Shown here piece by piece: positions 48,719-62,240 of a stretch of DNA of 64,000 nucleotides (the stretch's first letter is position 1; each line of letters opens with the position of its first letter). The position numbers were made by a program, and so were the translations under genes. Source of the stretch: Lingula anatina (taxonomy: Eukaryota; Brachiopoda; Lingulata; Lingulida; Lingulidae); contig NW_019775816.1 in NCBI RefSeq assembly GCF_001039355.2, positions 103,503 through 167,502 on the forward strand, written 5' to 3'. Below the pieces are notes generated by a model, which was not told where the DNA came from, searched no databases, and saw only the letters and a program-made list of their open reading frames with translations.

Positions 48719-50256
48719 AAAATGTTAGTTTTCCGAAGCAAGAAGATTATATAAACCATACGTTGCATGTATTAAATATGTTAATAATGTAGAGTACATA
48801 CACGTTCATTATTAGTTTTGTTGACTATATGTTTGATTCACTATTTTGAAATATTTTACTTCACTTCAGATAACAGTTTTATAAAGACCGTTTCATCTTT
48901 TGCCTGCGGTCAGTACGTGATTTTTTCCTCTAGAGTTGCGAAACACCAACTCTTTTATTATAGCCGTTCTGACTTTTTAATATGGAACGACCTCGGTCTT
49001 CATTTTCAACTTGTGTTATATGTTCCATGTACCATATGCTTCCCTTATGTGGCCGGCATACTAAAACAATATTATAATGTACCATCGCCTCTATCCATTA
49101 TTACCACTACATCGTTTCTGCATCTATGTGTTTGGATGGCTTAATGATACGTCAAGCACGTTTATGATGAGGTCTGTAGCTAAGGTTGATGGTCATAAAA
49201 AGAGTATGAATACAACCGCAGGATTCGCTTGCGGGTATCTTTAATGCGACCGATCGTTGTCGCTTATGCTTGGTACTTAACCTTGCGGCGTTTAATACTC
49301 AATTCCCTCTTTAAAGTCGGTAAGTTTATGGGTATTTTTTTAGTTTTATGAAGTGTACGTTGCTCTCGTGATGTGAATGAGTTAGAGTGTTTTTGAATAA
49401 GAATGTATACCTTAAATTATTTCGGTGACACGTTTTTGAAAGTCGATGGTTTAAACGACCCAGTCTACCCAAGATGTCTTGTTGATTAAAGTATCCGAAC
49501 TACATGTAGGACAGATCATTTTATTCTCATTTATGTTATTAAATCAGCATAAGCGGGAACAAATCACATTCTTAGTATGTTTAGGGTTTTATATGATTAT
49601 TACTCTTTTTATTATGGCTTTTCCGACTTAAATGTCCACTGAGATATAAGCAAGCGGCTGCTCTTGTCGTCGGAGTCAAGATAGTAACCCTGGCAATCTA
49701 TATTAATTTCTGTATAAATATTTGTTAAACCTCGTTTCTTCTTCCTTGTTACGGCATCAGCCTCAGTCTTAACTTTCTGTTAAAGTGAATGTAAAATTTG
49801 AGACGGAGGCACTTCGCGTGCGAGTAAACAGCAAAGCAAATATGAATTTAATATGTCACCGTCTTAATGGTCATTACAGTTCGATCTTAGATGACCATCT
49901 AGGGTTTTGAGTGGTCAGTTCACGTCATAGCTGACCGATACATTAACTTGCGCTACTCGGAGACGTTGGATGATACGCAGATAGTTTCTGAAATAGTAAA
50001 AAAAAAAAACGCTTATTTTCACTTTAAAAAAAGATTGTGAGATTAGAAAAGCTCAGTGTCGTAAGTATATTAAAAAAAGAAGTAAGCAGATATGTCTGAT
50101 ATATTTGGTTTCGCTGCTTCTTTACTTCTTCCTTCAACGAAAGAGGTCATGTTTCAAAGAAGTTATTCATTCCTTTTGCTTTCATTTCCGGGAAACACAC
50201 TGAATCATCGGTGAATGAAACGATTGCAATGTAACTGAACCCGTCAACTAATATTA

Positions 50257-50553
50257 TTAGATATCTTGTATTGCATTTTTCAAGTTAACTTGTATCTTGA
50301 TAACTGCATTGTTTCGTTTGTTTTCCAGCGCGTTTGCCTTCTCTGTGACTATGCTTTTTTCTGCTGTCACTGATTTCTCACGTACTATTTTTTTATCTTC
50401 ACGTGATATTTTTGTTTTATGACAACAAGCAGCAAGGTCAGTGTAAGTGTCAACCACGGGTATGTTAACACGCCGGGAGTGACACGTCTTATCTATCTTA
50501 GGCAAGTAACATTTGAAATGCGCCGTCCCCGTGGAAGGTGGATAATTATACAC
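50257..50553 (-). other. 98-codon reading frame, not recognised
   Basis: The minus-strand frame contains a Lys/Glu-rich helical second half (REKSVTAEKSIVTEKANALE). It starts right beside CACTAGCGAATCCAGGG, an end-like sequence of the poly-G MITEs. It could be a gene fragment carried next to a repeat or a chance frame. Confidence 0.2.
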
Positions 50554-51642
50554 TAGCGAATCCAGGGTTTTACTGAAGGGGGGTGGGGAGGGTTTAACAA
50601 GCAGTATTTTTTCCTTTTCCTTTTTTTCGAGAAAGTGAGATGTTAGGCAAGTAAAGTGTACCAGGTCAATTTCACTTTATAGAATTTTTGTGTTTATCGC
50701 TAGTTTCCTAAAAATTCTTGCTCAGTCACTGCTGACCGTAACTTGTCTAATTTCTGCAGATGTGATTAAAATTATCCTATACAAGAAACGGCCACAAAAA
50801 AATGACGATTGAAAATAAGAAAAAAAGGTAAAGCTATTTCATTATACATCCGAAATTATCACTGCCATTGCCGATTACATGAGTAAAACTAGACCATGTC
50901 TACGTGATGGGTCTTTGACCTTGCAGATTATTGACCGAGACGCAATTTAGCCACACTTAGTCTATGGAACTTTTATAAATTATAAACTTTGCATCAGCAA
51001 TGCAACAGTCTATGGGACACGGTCTGGCTCCAAAAACAATTAAGTTATGCAAAAGGTGCCAATGCTATAATACTGATTAGTTTGCCCTTTTCAGAACCAC
51101 CTTGCTTGCAATCTGGTGTCTAGAATATCGTATAACTTCAGAGTCATTTGGTATTTTTCAATACGCAGAACTTGCAGGGTCTATTAGTGTCCTCTCATGG
51201 CGTGAGAAGATCACCATTTATAAGTAATTACACTGATTTTAGTAATTTATTATGACAGCCTGGTTGATGGTTTTAGAAATGCAAAATGTGTTGAGTTTAA
51301 ATACGAATCCAACAGCGTTTGTTCAGGCACTGCATGTGTTGCGGTACTCATGGAGGTGCGTATGGAAGTATTTTTGCCGTTGGAACTATAAATATATATA
51401 TCAGACGTGCTATCATATTTGAAATTAAATCTCAAAGGGTTAGCATTCATTTGTTGTTGACTTTGCATTTGCAGATAAAATCTCGCAAATACGATATCCA
51501 ATGTTCTATTTGGAATGGGAGTTCCTTAAGGTTTGGTACTGATGTCTTCTTGGCTGTTTTATTTTTTAAGTGCCATTTTGTTTGCAACGGGTTTCCCTTG
51601 TTAGGCGTAGTGCGACTGCCGACAATCAGCGTCAATTACTGT

Positions 51643-51666
51643 CCCCCCCCCCCCCAAAAAAAAAAA
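51643..51666. repeat. Poly-C then poly-A tract
   Basis: Thirteen C followed by about eleven A. Confidence 0.9.
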
Positions 51667-52540
51667 GGTATAACATGCAAAACGAGTACAAAAAATACTA
51701 TTTCCCTACCTGCACCTTAAATATTACAGTAAAATTGCTTCGTCTAACATTTTAGATTTGATATCCTTGAGCCCCCCGCCCTTAGAAAAACTCTGCGTGA
51801 CCAACCGGCATTTAGCTGTCTACTACTTATATTGGGATGTTTTTTTTTTCCTGGCTGATGGTGCGTGTAGGTGAAGTATGTCATTACGGCGTAGAAATAT
51901 CTGTGTAGGGAACTGCCTTACACTATAAATCCCCTAAGTACGCCCAGCAAACATAGTTCCTTAACTACATGTCATTTAAGTTTTTAATGGGTCTGCTTAA
52001 ATTTTATATAAATAGAAAAATATATTTTGTTAGATTTCAAAAACAAAATGGATTAAAAGGTATTTATTAACTAGACAATTCTTAGATTTGTCTATTTGTT
52101 TTGTTCAGATTTTTCTCGTAATTTTTCATTTGTTTTCCCATACATGCGTGTCATTCCAGAAAATACATGGTGTCAACGTTTTTTTATATCTGATAGCAGC
52201 GAACTCTAAGAATATCTTTTTTGAAAAAGAGCCACTTTCAAACAGAGTAGTTTATTCTGGATGCGTAGTGTAAATGGACACTCTGCGTGAGCCAATGCAA
52301 TGGACTTGCTCTCCCCTGTCCAAACATATACTGATCTTGTGTAGATTAAGGCAGGAACGCAGTTTGACTGGGGTCTGGTCGCCATCATGGTCATTGCTCT
52401 GTGTCTCGGCAACTTAATCCACGTGTTTGTACAGGGCAGGACATGGTACGACAATGGACACTTCATTTCCCTTCAACTATCCGGGCGCGTTCCTACTCTC
52501 TTTAACTAGACTGTCTCTGAACCGATATAAATAACGCTTC

Positions 52541-53088
52541 TATCTGTGGTATTGTTAATTGTTTAGGTAAAAATCTGAGGCAGTTGCTATCTCAGTACCC
52601 CTAATGTAAAAAGGAATTTAGCCAATGATGGAATTATTATTGACCTTATTATAATGGAGCCTCTGTGCTTTGAAACGCTAAGAAAGCGGTTTAAGGAGAC
52701 GGTATGGGAATGCGCCCATTTTGATATTGGCATGCTTTGATTGTAATTACATTTGTATTTCATACAAGTGCACTAAAGAGAACAATTCAATTCTTATGTT
52801 CGCTTGTATATTACTTTCAAATTGACTGTTTTGTTTGACCAAAATAGGTACTGTAACACAAAGATTGGGTTTTGATTATTGTAATTAATGCACTAAGCTC
52901 GAGACAAGTGGTGTACATGTCTGCTGCCTCGGTGACCGTGCATAAGTGCCACGGAGGATCTAAATACAGGATGCACATCAGGGACAGGGTGCACATCGAA
53001 TTCATGCCCTACCTTGAACTTCGTAGCCATCCCGTTCTTCTCTCTCCTTCCTTCCGTACTCCTGCCTTCCCCCCTAAAAGCAATATAA

Positions 53089-53120
<32 letters not shown>
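52541..53120 (+). repeat. Tandem duplication, copy 1, ending in a 31-base G-run
   Basis: Starts TATCTGTGGTATTG and ends CAATATAACG plus G-run. Copy 2 begins at 53129, offset 588 bp at the left end and 578 bp later because of a 10-bp indel (GTGCACTAAA). Identity is high, about 93-95% by eye. No recognisable gene; a frame with TVHKCHGGSKYRMHIRDRV is open in both copies. Confidence 0.9.
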
Positions 53121-53121
<1 letters not shown>

Positions 53122-53126
53122 CATTN
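53090..53126. other. 31-base G-run and ambiguous base N
   Basis: G-run 53090-53120 followed by TCATTN, the N at 53126. This is the only ambiguous base in the window and lies exactly at the junction of the tandem copies. The true structure and length here are uncertain. Confidence 0.9.
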
Positions 53127-53128
53127 TC

Positions 53129-53677
53129 TTTCTGTGGTATTGTTTATTATTTGGGTATAAATCTGAGGCAGTCGCTACCTCAGTACCTCTAATGTAAAAA
53201 GGAATGTAGCCAATGATGAAATAATTACTGACCTTATTATAATGTAGCCTCTGTTCTTTGAAACGCCAAGGACGCGGCCTAAGGAGACGGTATGGGAATG
53301 CGCCCATTTTGATATTGGCATGCTTTGATTGTAATTACATTTGTATTTCGTACAAGAGAACAATTCATTTCTTATGTTCGTTTGTATATTACTTTCAAAT
53401 TGACTGTTTTGTTTGACCAAAATAGGCACTGTAACACAAAGATTGGGTTTTGATTATTGTAATTAATGTACTAAGCTCGAGACAAGTGGTGTAGATGTCT
53501 ACTGCCTCGGTGAATGTGCATAAGTGCCACGGAGGATCTAAATACAGGATGCACATCAGGGACAGGGTGCACATCGAATTCATGCCCTCCCTTGAATTTC
53601 GTAGCCATCCCGTTCTTCTCTCTCCCTCCTTCCTTACTCCTGCCTTCCCCCCTAAAAACAATATAACGGGGGGGGGG
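53129..53677 (+). repeat. Tandem duplication, copy 2, ending in a 10-base G-run
   Basis: Second copy of the 52541-53120 unit with scattered substitutions and a 10-bp deletion. Confidence 0.9.
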
Positions 53678-54201
53678 ACACGATATTAAGGCAAGGGAAT
53701 TTCCAACCCTGTGCTCTATATAATGGAAAAACCCTCGGGTACTGTTTTATATTTTTCTCGCTTCCCCCTGGCAAAATGTGCTATACTTGTCGGTCGCCCT
53801 TTTCCCTTATCGAAACCCTGTATCCGGCATTGTCTTTCTGTATAAGCATTTTTTTTTTTTTTTTTTTGGGGGGGGGGGTCCTGGGAGGATTGGACCTCAG
53901 CTCTCCAAACCCCTGTAATAATCGAGACTGTCGGTTAAGAACAAAGTCGTTGACATTAGTCTTCAGACAGCAGTTTCCCTGCTTTGGGCTGACTACTTTT
54001 TTTGCACAAAGGCGCCGCCATAAGGTCACCTGGGTGTCACAGCCTCGCTTAATTAACAATCTGCGTTCATCTTCCACTCATTTAAGTGTCATTATATTGC
54101 TAATTGTCTGGTTTAATTTCAATAAACAAAGGGCATTGGGTTAGTCACTTGAAGATGTGTATATTCACAGCAGGACTGACTTTAACTGGTCGTGTACTAA
54201 A

Positions 54202-54562
54202 TGACGTCACTGGAAGAATAGATACGACGGGAATCCGGGGGCGGATCCAGAGATATATTCTGACAGTCTACCATATTATATTTGTTGATCCATCTTCCAT
54301 ATCTTCCATTTTTGGCCGTCTTCCGCCAGAAAAAAAAATAGATAGTCGTCAGTGTAAACTCAAAATTCTGACCGTCTTCCGGAAGACCCTGAAGACGGCT
54401 TAAATCCGCCCCTGAATCATTCAGTCCCTAGGTGCGCCTGGGGGTTTTAAACCGCGTTTTGTGTTATGTGGTTGTTTGCTGTAGTCAGAAAACTTCACCG
54501 GTTTGGTGACGCCAGATAGCTGCTTTCTAGTGACGTCAGCTTCTCCCTGTCTAGTGACGTCA
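54202..54562. promoter_or_regulatory. Three perfect CRE palindromes
   Basis: TGACGTCA at 54202-54209, 54531-54538 and 54555-54562. The last two sit in the repeated context CTAGTGACGTCA, 24 bp apart, with a GGTGACGCC half-like site at 54505. CREB/ATF factors bind this palindrome. No promoter or gene was found next to it, and the MITE at 54236-54414 separates the first site from the pair. Confidence 0.45.
54236..54414. mobile_element. 179-bp MITE, CAGGGGCGGAT family, copy 2
   Basis: Ends CGGGGGCGGATCCAGAGA and, inverted, CAGGGGCGGATTTAAGCC. Aligns end to end with the reverse complement of 43297-43465, including the two GACCGTCTTCCG motifs. Short AATC matches flank both ends. Confidence 0.75.
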
Positions 54563-54807
54563 TTTAAGTATTTATTTGGTTTCACATGGGGAAGTTTGCT
54601 GCTGTCTGTTATTACGATTTGTTTTTTTAGTTCTAAAATGCAGGACGATTTGGCAGCAAAGCAATATTAAGGGGAGGAACCATGTTGGAATAAATCGCTA
54701 GCAATAGATGTATTTCAGAGCAATTTCCGTGTTGCCGTATTCAGTTATTACTTATTTATAAACTTTAGATTGTGGGAAGTGCAAGTGCAGCGACATTAAT
54801 TAATGTT

Positions 54808-54811
<4 letters not shown>

Positions 54812-54897
<86 letters not shown>
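54812..54897. repeat. (CT)n then (GT)n compound microsatellite
   Basis: About 55 bp of CT units then about 30 bp of GT units, like the tract at 18024. Confidence 0.95.
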
Positions 54898-54899
<2 letters not shown>

Positions 54900-55355
54900 A
54901 AATGACAGTCTTCGCCTGTGCTATCTGGTCTATCTTTTAAATTTTGGACTGCATAGAATATAACTTATCGTGGAGAAAAACCGCACCAAACTAGTTTAGT
55001 TGTTGAGTATCATTGCATGAAGGATTTGTAATCTAAATCCAGGGCTGTAGCTATATCAGTGGTATTAAAACTTCCCGTCCATCACTTGATCTAGGCAAGC
55101 TTAGCTCACATTGTCACATAAACCAACAATTTTTCCACTTAATATGTGATTTATGAGAGGATATATGGTGCTTCGGTCCTCTTTATTATCTGAATTATTG
55201 GATTATTAGGGATGCAAGTGCTTTGGATAAGGGTAAGTTTTGTCTGATTTCTGGGTCATAGTTTTGTTACCTTGCGCGTTTAAAGATAACACAATTTGCA
55301 TTTTTTTTTTTTTGGTACATGTAACAGTGGCGTTCAAAAAAGCTACTAGGTTTAC

Positions 55356-55359
<4 letters not shown>

Positions 55360-55413
<54 letters not shown>
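55360..55413. repeat. (TA)n microsatellite
   Basis: Uninterrupted TA units. Confidence 0.95.
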
Positions 55414-55416
<3 letters not shown>

Positions 55417-58400
55417 ATGATTAATGTATTTGATTGATTACTTTTAAATACGCACACGCACGCACACATACACGCACGCACGCCCACGCATGCGCATACA
55501 AGTATATACAGACGCACACACACGTGCCCACGCACAAACGCACTCCATAAATAAAGCGATGCGCGGTCGCAACCATACAAAAATAACTCCCGTGACAGCT
55601 GAATAAAATGTTTAATAAAACCAACATAATTAATTTCTATTGGAGGTAGAATGTTACCTAGCTGACTGCCCTTATTTTAAGGGATATTTAAGGCAACCAT
55701 TTGTCATTAAGGTGAAAATCTGTTGTTTGTGTTGCACGGAAATATTTTTTCATGCTGCCAACAATGCCGTTTTGTTCTTGTTAGCACGAATGGCTTCGTT
55801 TCGTAAGATGGATAAGTCAAGGAGGTTGAAGAATAGATATTAGGCTAGAGTGGTGACGGACAGATATTTGTGTCATGAATTAGCCAGACGACAGAGCATA
55901 TCTGTGAAAACTATAAGTTTTTGTCATGGTATTGTATTGCTCTACATATTATACTTGTAATGCCTTTATTGATCATTTATCCCTGTATGTAATGTTCTGC
56001 TCGCTAGATATTTATTATGTAATCATACGCATACAGTGATGATAATAAACTACTACTACTACTACTAGTGGAAAATAATTATGTGACTGTGAGAACACTG
56101 ATATTGTTTTAAATGTCCGAGAATCTCTGCATTATTGACAAGCCGTACAAGCTTTAAGATTTCGAGATGATTGATGTTTTGAAGACCTCGAGTTTTTTAT
56201 TGACTGAATAGGCTATGTAGATCTTATCGAATTTAGAAAAAAAAGAATAAATGTAAAAACATTTAAGTCACATTCACAGTAGGGGGTACATGAAGCTTCA
56301 CTAGTGTTGCTATGGCTTGTTTTTCTGTCACTTGCTTTTTTTTCTTTATACCGCAGGGCTTCTTTATCAGTGCCAATTTCAGGACAAAAATTCTTCAGGT
56401 GTGAAGTGTTGGGGTTAAGCATATGTTTTCAGGTTGCATTCTTTGAAGCTTTTTTTTTTTTTTTTTTCAGTTTAGGCCATGTCATTGTCACTATAGGGTC
56501 ATTATGCATTGTTCGAAAAGTATCGGGAATTGCGGCTTACCATAATGCTACTGCAATTTGCACCTTATTCCGTATTCATGACAAGCTTGCTCGATTGTTG
56601 TGATTGTAATCAGTTGTTCGTACGATTTCTGGGTGTCAAAATAATTTTTACCACCATGAGATTTTGATATTGGTGTACGGCAGTTGTCGTAAATGCACGT
56701 GCAGTTGCTCGTGATAGGCGTTGGTTTGTGCATATTTGAGCATTTAGGTTTAACATATAACCAAAATGAGAAATCATATTCTGCAGCTATTTACTTAGAT
56801 ATCGACCCATATTATGCATGATGTACGTCAAAAGATCAATCGCGGTAAAAAACAAAGACGGCATTGTTGCTCAAACATTTTCCGTGAATCGCCCGCGGAG
56901 CGTATCTTTTCAAATATTTTTTTCATAATTATCTAGCGGCACACCTGAGTTCGACGCGTAGGTTGTACATGTTGTAGCTCTAGGCGTTACCTATGGATTT
57001 TTAGGTTAGATATTACAGGTACATGACATTACTTTACAGCAAAGAAAGCGAATAAACGACGGGGAATTTGATTATTTTTCTGAAATGCTATGCGCACTGC
57101 ACCTTTTGCTGTTGATTCGAAACACTTTTCATCGCTGTCGATTGTCAATAACACCTTGATAGGTTATTTTTGTTTATGTTTCTCCGTCACAAGAGGAAAA
57201 AATCACATTCTGCAATTTTATTTTAACACACCACTCGCTTTTTGACGTCAAGCGCATCAACTGTGTCAGTGTTTATGCTTTTATCTTTCATCTTTCACTT
57301 GTTCGGTCCAAATTATAGGATATCTGCCGTCATGCTTCGATGCTCATATTAAATGTTTACTACCTTTTCTTTTCGTATGTTTTTTATTCTTGACCTTGAG
57401 ATGGTAAAGGTGAGTTTGGTGGATGCATTGCTCTAGGGAATTCACCGACCGCGTTATCGAACGCTGTGGGCAAAGCTACGCATTGCCGCATGTACGCAGA
57501 GCTGGTACTAAAAAGGAGACTGTTTATATGTCAAAAAGTACGTAAAGAAAACATTAGTATCGTGGAACTCTTGACTGCTAGCTATATGTGTAATACAACT
57601 AGGCTATATGTCTTCGTCACACTATCAAATGTATAAGTAAAATTTGACGTTTGGCGCGATGGAAGTCCCTCGCTTTTCTTAGATTGGATATTTACCGGTG
57701 TATGTCGTCCTTGTATGGATATTTCCCAGTGTTGGCAAGTTTCGTCAATGACAATGGCGTAATTGCTTCAGGAAAATCGTCAGAAGAAAACGCCGAAGAA
57801 ATTGTTTGAAGCAGAGGTAAAGGAACCCAATATTTTTCACAATAACCTCGTATTATCAACTAGTGCAGTTTCTTGTTTTTCGTGTTATTTTCTAATATTC
57901 CGGCAACGTGGCCTGGTATAAAACAAAGTGTTTTGAAATATGATGAATAACATTAAAGAGATAGAAAGTTCGTGACGTTTTCGCCTATCAGTGATATGTT
58001 GTGTACACGGGGTGGAATGTTTTGGGTCGTAGGACACATGATAAAATGCTAGAATGACTCAGGAAGGGGGCATCGTAAACTCAGTGCGCATGCGTGGCCA
58101 ATTCTCACCAGTTAAGTGTGGGTAGTCTCTTCAAACTTCTACAGTCTGTAGGCCTGAGTATAGGATTTTTGAGCTAAGAGAACGAGGAAGTGTATGGATT
58201 TGAACTGCTGTCACAGTAACCTGGTGATAGTTCTTGGAAGGGGATTGGAAGTTTCTTAATGGATGTCGTTCAAGAGATTACAGCAACAGCAGGTACAGTA
58301 CGGTATAGCCTACTACTGATACACTATACTCGTACTTCTTTTAGTTGCTAACCCTTCAGTTGTTCGTTTTTGATTTAAAATATCAATTTTTCTGTCGTTC

Positions 58401-58873
58401 CGTTTTCTTAATCAGTGAACGTGATATTGGTAAGCGTATTTTTTGTTAATTAATTTATCTATTTATTCAATTAGTTTTTGTTTGTTTGCTTTTGCTTTTG
58501 ACATAATGATCATGTTTAAAATGATCACGGCCAAGTTAACCTAGTTTAGCAATCTAGTCAGATAATGTTACTGTGGTTTCTGGCACCAGTCCTGCGATTC
58601 ACCTGCGTCTTGGGGCCAAAAGGTGTCACTTGATTGATAACACACGTAACAACACGTGGTTCGTTTGTCAAATATGACAAGGCAAGTTCCGGAAACAGCG
58701 ACATTATGAGTGATGTGTGTTACAGAATACGTTTGTCACTCTGTGCTGTAGATTGTCAAAAGTGGGAGTTTAATTGAATGTCATACTGTAATTTAAGTCA
58801 TTGCTTCTACTGGTACATTGCGTATGCCCGCCCCCTCCCTCCCCAAGCCTGTGCGCAGCTAATAATGATAATA

Positions 58874-58926
58874 CTCTCTCTCTCTCTCTCGCACGCACGT
58901 ACACACACACACACAAATACAGACAA

Positions 58927-58966
<40 letters not shown>
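58874..58966. repeat. (CT)n/(CA)n compound microsatellite
   Basis: CT units, then interrupted CA units. Confidence 0.95.
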
Positions 58967-58968
<2 letters not shown>

Positions 58969-59733
58969 GCCTTCTGTTATTGACAACATTCTTCCATCCC
59001 TGACCTCGTTTCGCCTCCGTCACATTACCTTCGACCCTCAGATGTGGTTGCCGCAGATGCACTTGTAAGGTCGCATCATAGACGGGCGATAAATTATACT
59101 GCAATGCGTTTTCTTCTACGGAATACCATGAAGCCTCATAATGTCTTTACTGTTGGATGGATTCCGAAGTAGGAATTCATCCAGTAGTGTGGCCTCCACC
59201 ATTGCCATCCAAAAATGTATTTTTCAGTTGTGTACTGAAGATATTCGCATTTTACTAAAATAAAACATTCCATTGTCATCACATATATAATTTTTAATTT
59301 CTTTTAAACCAGTAAGTGTGCAGACATAGGTCTTGTACGAATAGTCCAAAGATGATGATTCTATTTAATCTTAGGTATATTGCATAGCTAATATACTATC
59401 GGGGTTTATAACAGTTACTTGATTGTTGCGTGCCAACATTTCCCAAAGGTAATTTCTGTTTGTAATTGCCCTTTTCTTCATTGGGTCTATGAAATTAATT
59501 TCATCATTAAGTGTTTGCCATTATGCCCCGAGCATACGAGACGTTTTACTTCTCTAAAATGTTTTTCTCAAAGTGCACATGGGTTCTTATGATTTTTATT
59601 GGATTCTTTTTTGGTATTTTGCCTTATTCGGCCTTGAACAACACATGTTCCTATGCATTTCAATATAATTGCAAGTTGTTGTCATGTCGGGATCTGAGTG
59701 AAATATATCAGTGTTTAGACAAACACAGAGACA

Positions 59734-59749
59734 CACGCACGCGCGCGCG

Positions 59750-59780
<31 letters not shown>

Positions 59781-59781
59781 G
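59734..59781. repeat. (GC)n/(CA)n alternating purine-pyrimidine tract
   Basis: ACGCACGCGCGCGCGC followed by CA units; a Z-DNA candidate. Confidence 0.9.
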
Positions 59782-61596
59782 AGTGTGTCCAGATTTTTGC
59801 CAACGGGTTTAGGGTGGGTGGGGGTGTGGGGGATCGGGGTACAAGGATAAAAACTGTATGGCTCTGTCTCGCTTTTCTCGTTATTTTAATTTTATTTCAT
59901 TTATTAGTGTCACAGCGAAAATATTTCTCTAGCTATTGACTTCATATGCCTATTTAAAAATCCACTTTAGGTTGTACTCAATTGTCTAGATCAGAAATGT
60001 AGGACTCATGCATACTGTCTTTTCGCTCTAAATCGTATTTGGTGTTCTCACTTTGTTATGATATCATCGATTTCAGTTCCAGCACGATAAACTCCGTTGT
60101 TTAGAACCCCATGGTATTACATATCTGACCATAACGATGGGCACCATGTTACATTAAAGCAATAATAACTCTTCGTTTCGGCCAAAAAATTAATTTTCCT
60201 GGAGTAAACAACAATTTTCCCATGCTTACCAATGGTTAATGAATCCATTTTTACATTCAAAGTTAGTCCCTGGTTTTTTTCTAAAAAGTTTGGTTTTTTG
60301 TTAAAATCTTTTAAGAGATTTTAACAGAGTATAGACATCAATGGAGGTCACGTGGTCTAAAGACAAGTTCAAATATCAGAATAAAAGCTATAACTGCTGT
60401 TTTTGTGGTAAAACAGATTATATTATATTATATTTCTATGAGTTATTCACAAGGTTTTTATTGTGAAATATAGGTCTCATACAAAGAGTTATTATACCTT
60501 TAATCCATCAATATATTAAGCCAGTCGTCAAACTCAAATAAATGCGCGTTCGCTGTGTTACAAGAAAGAAAAACGGATCTTTTGTCGTATTTATCTTGAT
60601 ACATGTAAGTATTTTACTCCTTCTTGCGGTGCTTCTTCGAGGTTAAAGACAGTATCAACCAATATAAAATCGCCCAAAAAATTGATTTTAACTTTAAGAC
60701 CAAAGATATAGCCTACTTAGAGCCTATTCAAATCAGTAGCAGGCCAATACATTTTAATAATGCCCCTGAAAAGTATTGGTGATGACTCAGACCAATACTT
60801 ATTTTATTTATGCAACTACTATGGGTTTATCTTGTCGAATCGACATGATTTTATTGTCAATGTTTAGGCCAATTTATGGGCTAAAGTACTTTTACGAAGC
60901 AGGCCTCTGTATCCAAGGTGAAATGTTATGAGACGGTACATCTCATTTTGCCTAGGGAGAGAATACAAGGTCGATCACGCCGCATATCAATGCTCTTCTG
61001 TTTTTTGGCCTCCTCTCAGTTAAAAGTACTTTTTCGCTCTGTGAAGCGTCATGTTGATACGCCTGTCTGTTTGAATGATGTTGGCTTTATTCCATTAACA
61101 AAATGACCAAAGTTGCCGCCGTGCATTAATGTGACATTGTCTTCTCTGTCTTACGTTGTTAAGTGTCCCTTTGTCATTATCAATGCCAACCAATGTCTGT
61201 ATGCTAGTTAATATATGACACTGATGCCGACACCGATTCTGTTGTAATTCTCCATAGTTATTTGACACTATTTGATCCCAATGGTAGCTCAAAAGTTACG
61301 ATTGATTGTTTTTTTTTTCTCTTTTCAAACACATATCTTTAAATTGTTAAGTTTGCTGGTAATTTAGTCCATATGAAACAGATTATCTCCAATTAGATTT
61401 CTAGCACTAACAAATAAAATAACTTCAGGTTTCTTTTGTAATTAATTGCCTGTATAATTTAGGTTCATTTCGTTTTAAAACAATAGATTTCGCGACAGGA
61501 ATTAAGTAATTATTCATATGTTTGTAATGATTTCCACCAAAGCCCTCTTTTTCAAAAGCGATGAGGGACAATTAAATGTCTGTAAAAAGACGAAAA

Positions 61597-61600
<4 letters not shown>

Positions 61601-61656
<56 letters not shown>
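61601..61656. repeat. (TA)n microsatellite
   Basis: Uninterrupted TA units. Confidence 0.95.
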
Positions 61657-61657
<1 letters not shown>

Positions 61658-62123
61658 ATCCGCCATGGGGAGGATAGCACAGGTCCATATGTACCTATTT
61701 AGACAAGATTATAATGACAATTTGGATACCGTAGACACATTAATGCATGTCTTTGATGTAACAGGTATGCCTGGAACACCCGTCTTCACTTTTATCTGGT
61801 CTAAATGACCATAAACCCGATATGGTTCATTCTCAGTTGTCCATATATTAGACGGTATTTCAGTATATGAGATGTTTAAGGTGGATTTGAAGTCATTTTT
61901 TTCTGCCACAAAAGCTGGCCAAACGCCACTGTTAAGTTTCAAATAGTGTAACTTGGGGAAATGCCAAATGATATCGTTGCATAATAGCCGAAAATGATAT
62001 TTGAAGGGGTATTTTCTGCTTACTCTCTGTGCTGTATATAATCGAGGCAGATAAGTAGGTCTGATAAATAAGTCAATTTACTACCAAACTTTGAAGAAGG
62101 TGCAATCTTAAAGGTCTTTTGGG

Positions 62124-62240
62124 GGCCGATCGAGTGATTGATTTGGTTTGTCCCTTGGCATGTTTTGTTTGAGTCGTGTAAGAAACTAGTAGAAGTGGTT
62201 TAAAATGGGAATTCACGCTCGATTCAAATATATCTTTAAG
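62124..62240 (-). repeat. Dispersed repeat, copy 2 (solo)
   Basis: The reverse complement shares five ordered blocks with 8205-8345, including ATGCCAAGGGACAAAC and ACTCGATC.GCC. It is about 25 bp shorter between the first two blocks. Confidence 0.7.

Noticed and set aside
48818-49144. 108-codon plus-strand frame with hydrophobic stretches
   Set aside because: Hydrophobic codons are expected from T-rich sequence; no receptor or channel motif.
52363-52509. Frame reading DWGLVAIMVIALCLGN then LIHVFVQGRTWYDNGHF, preceded by an AG
   Set aside because: It looks like part of a membrane protein, but is only 49 codons with no partner exon or recognised family; a chance hydrophobic frame is possible.
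58260-58293. Possible first coding exon MDVVQEITATA ending at GTACAG
   Set aside because: An ATG and a donor-like site only; no downstream exon in the window could be matched to it.
58770-59104. Several overlapping frames of CVCVCV/HTHTHT type
   Set aside because: They are translations of a (CA)n/(CT)n microsatellite.
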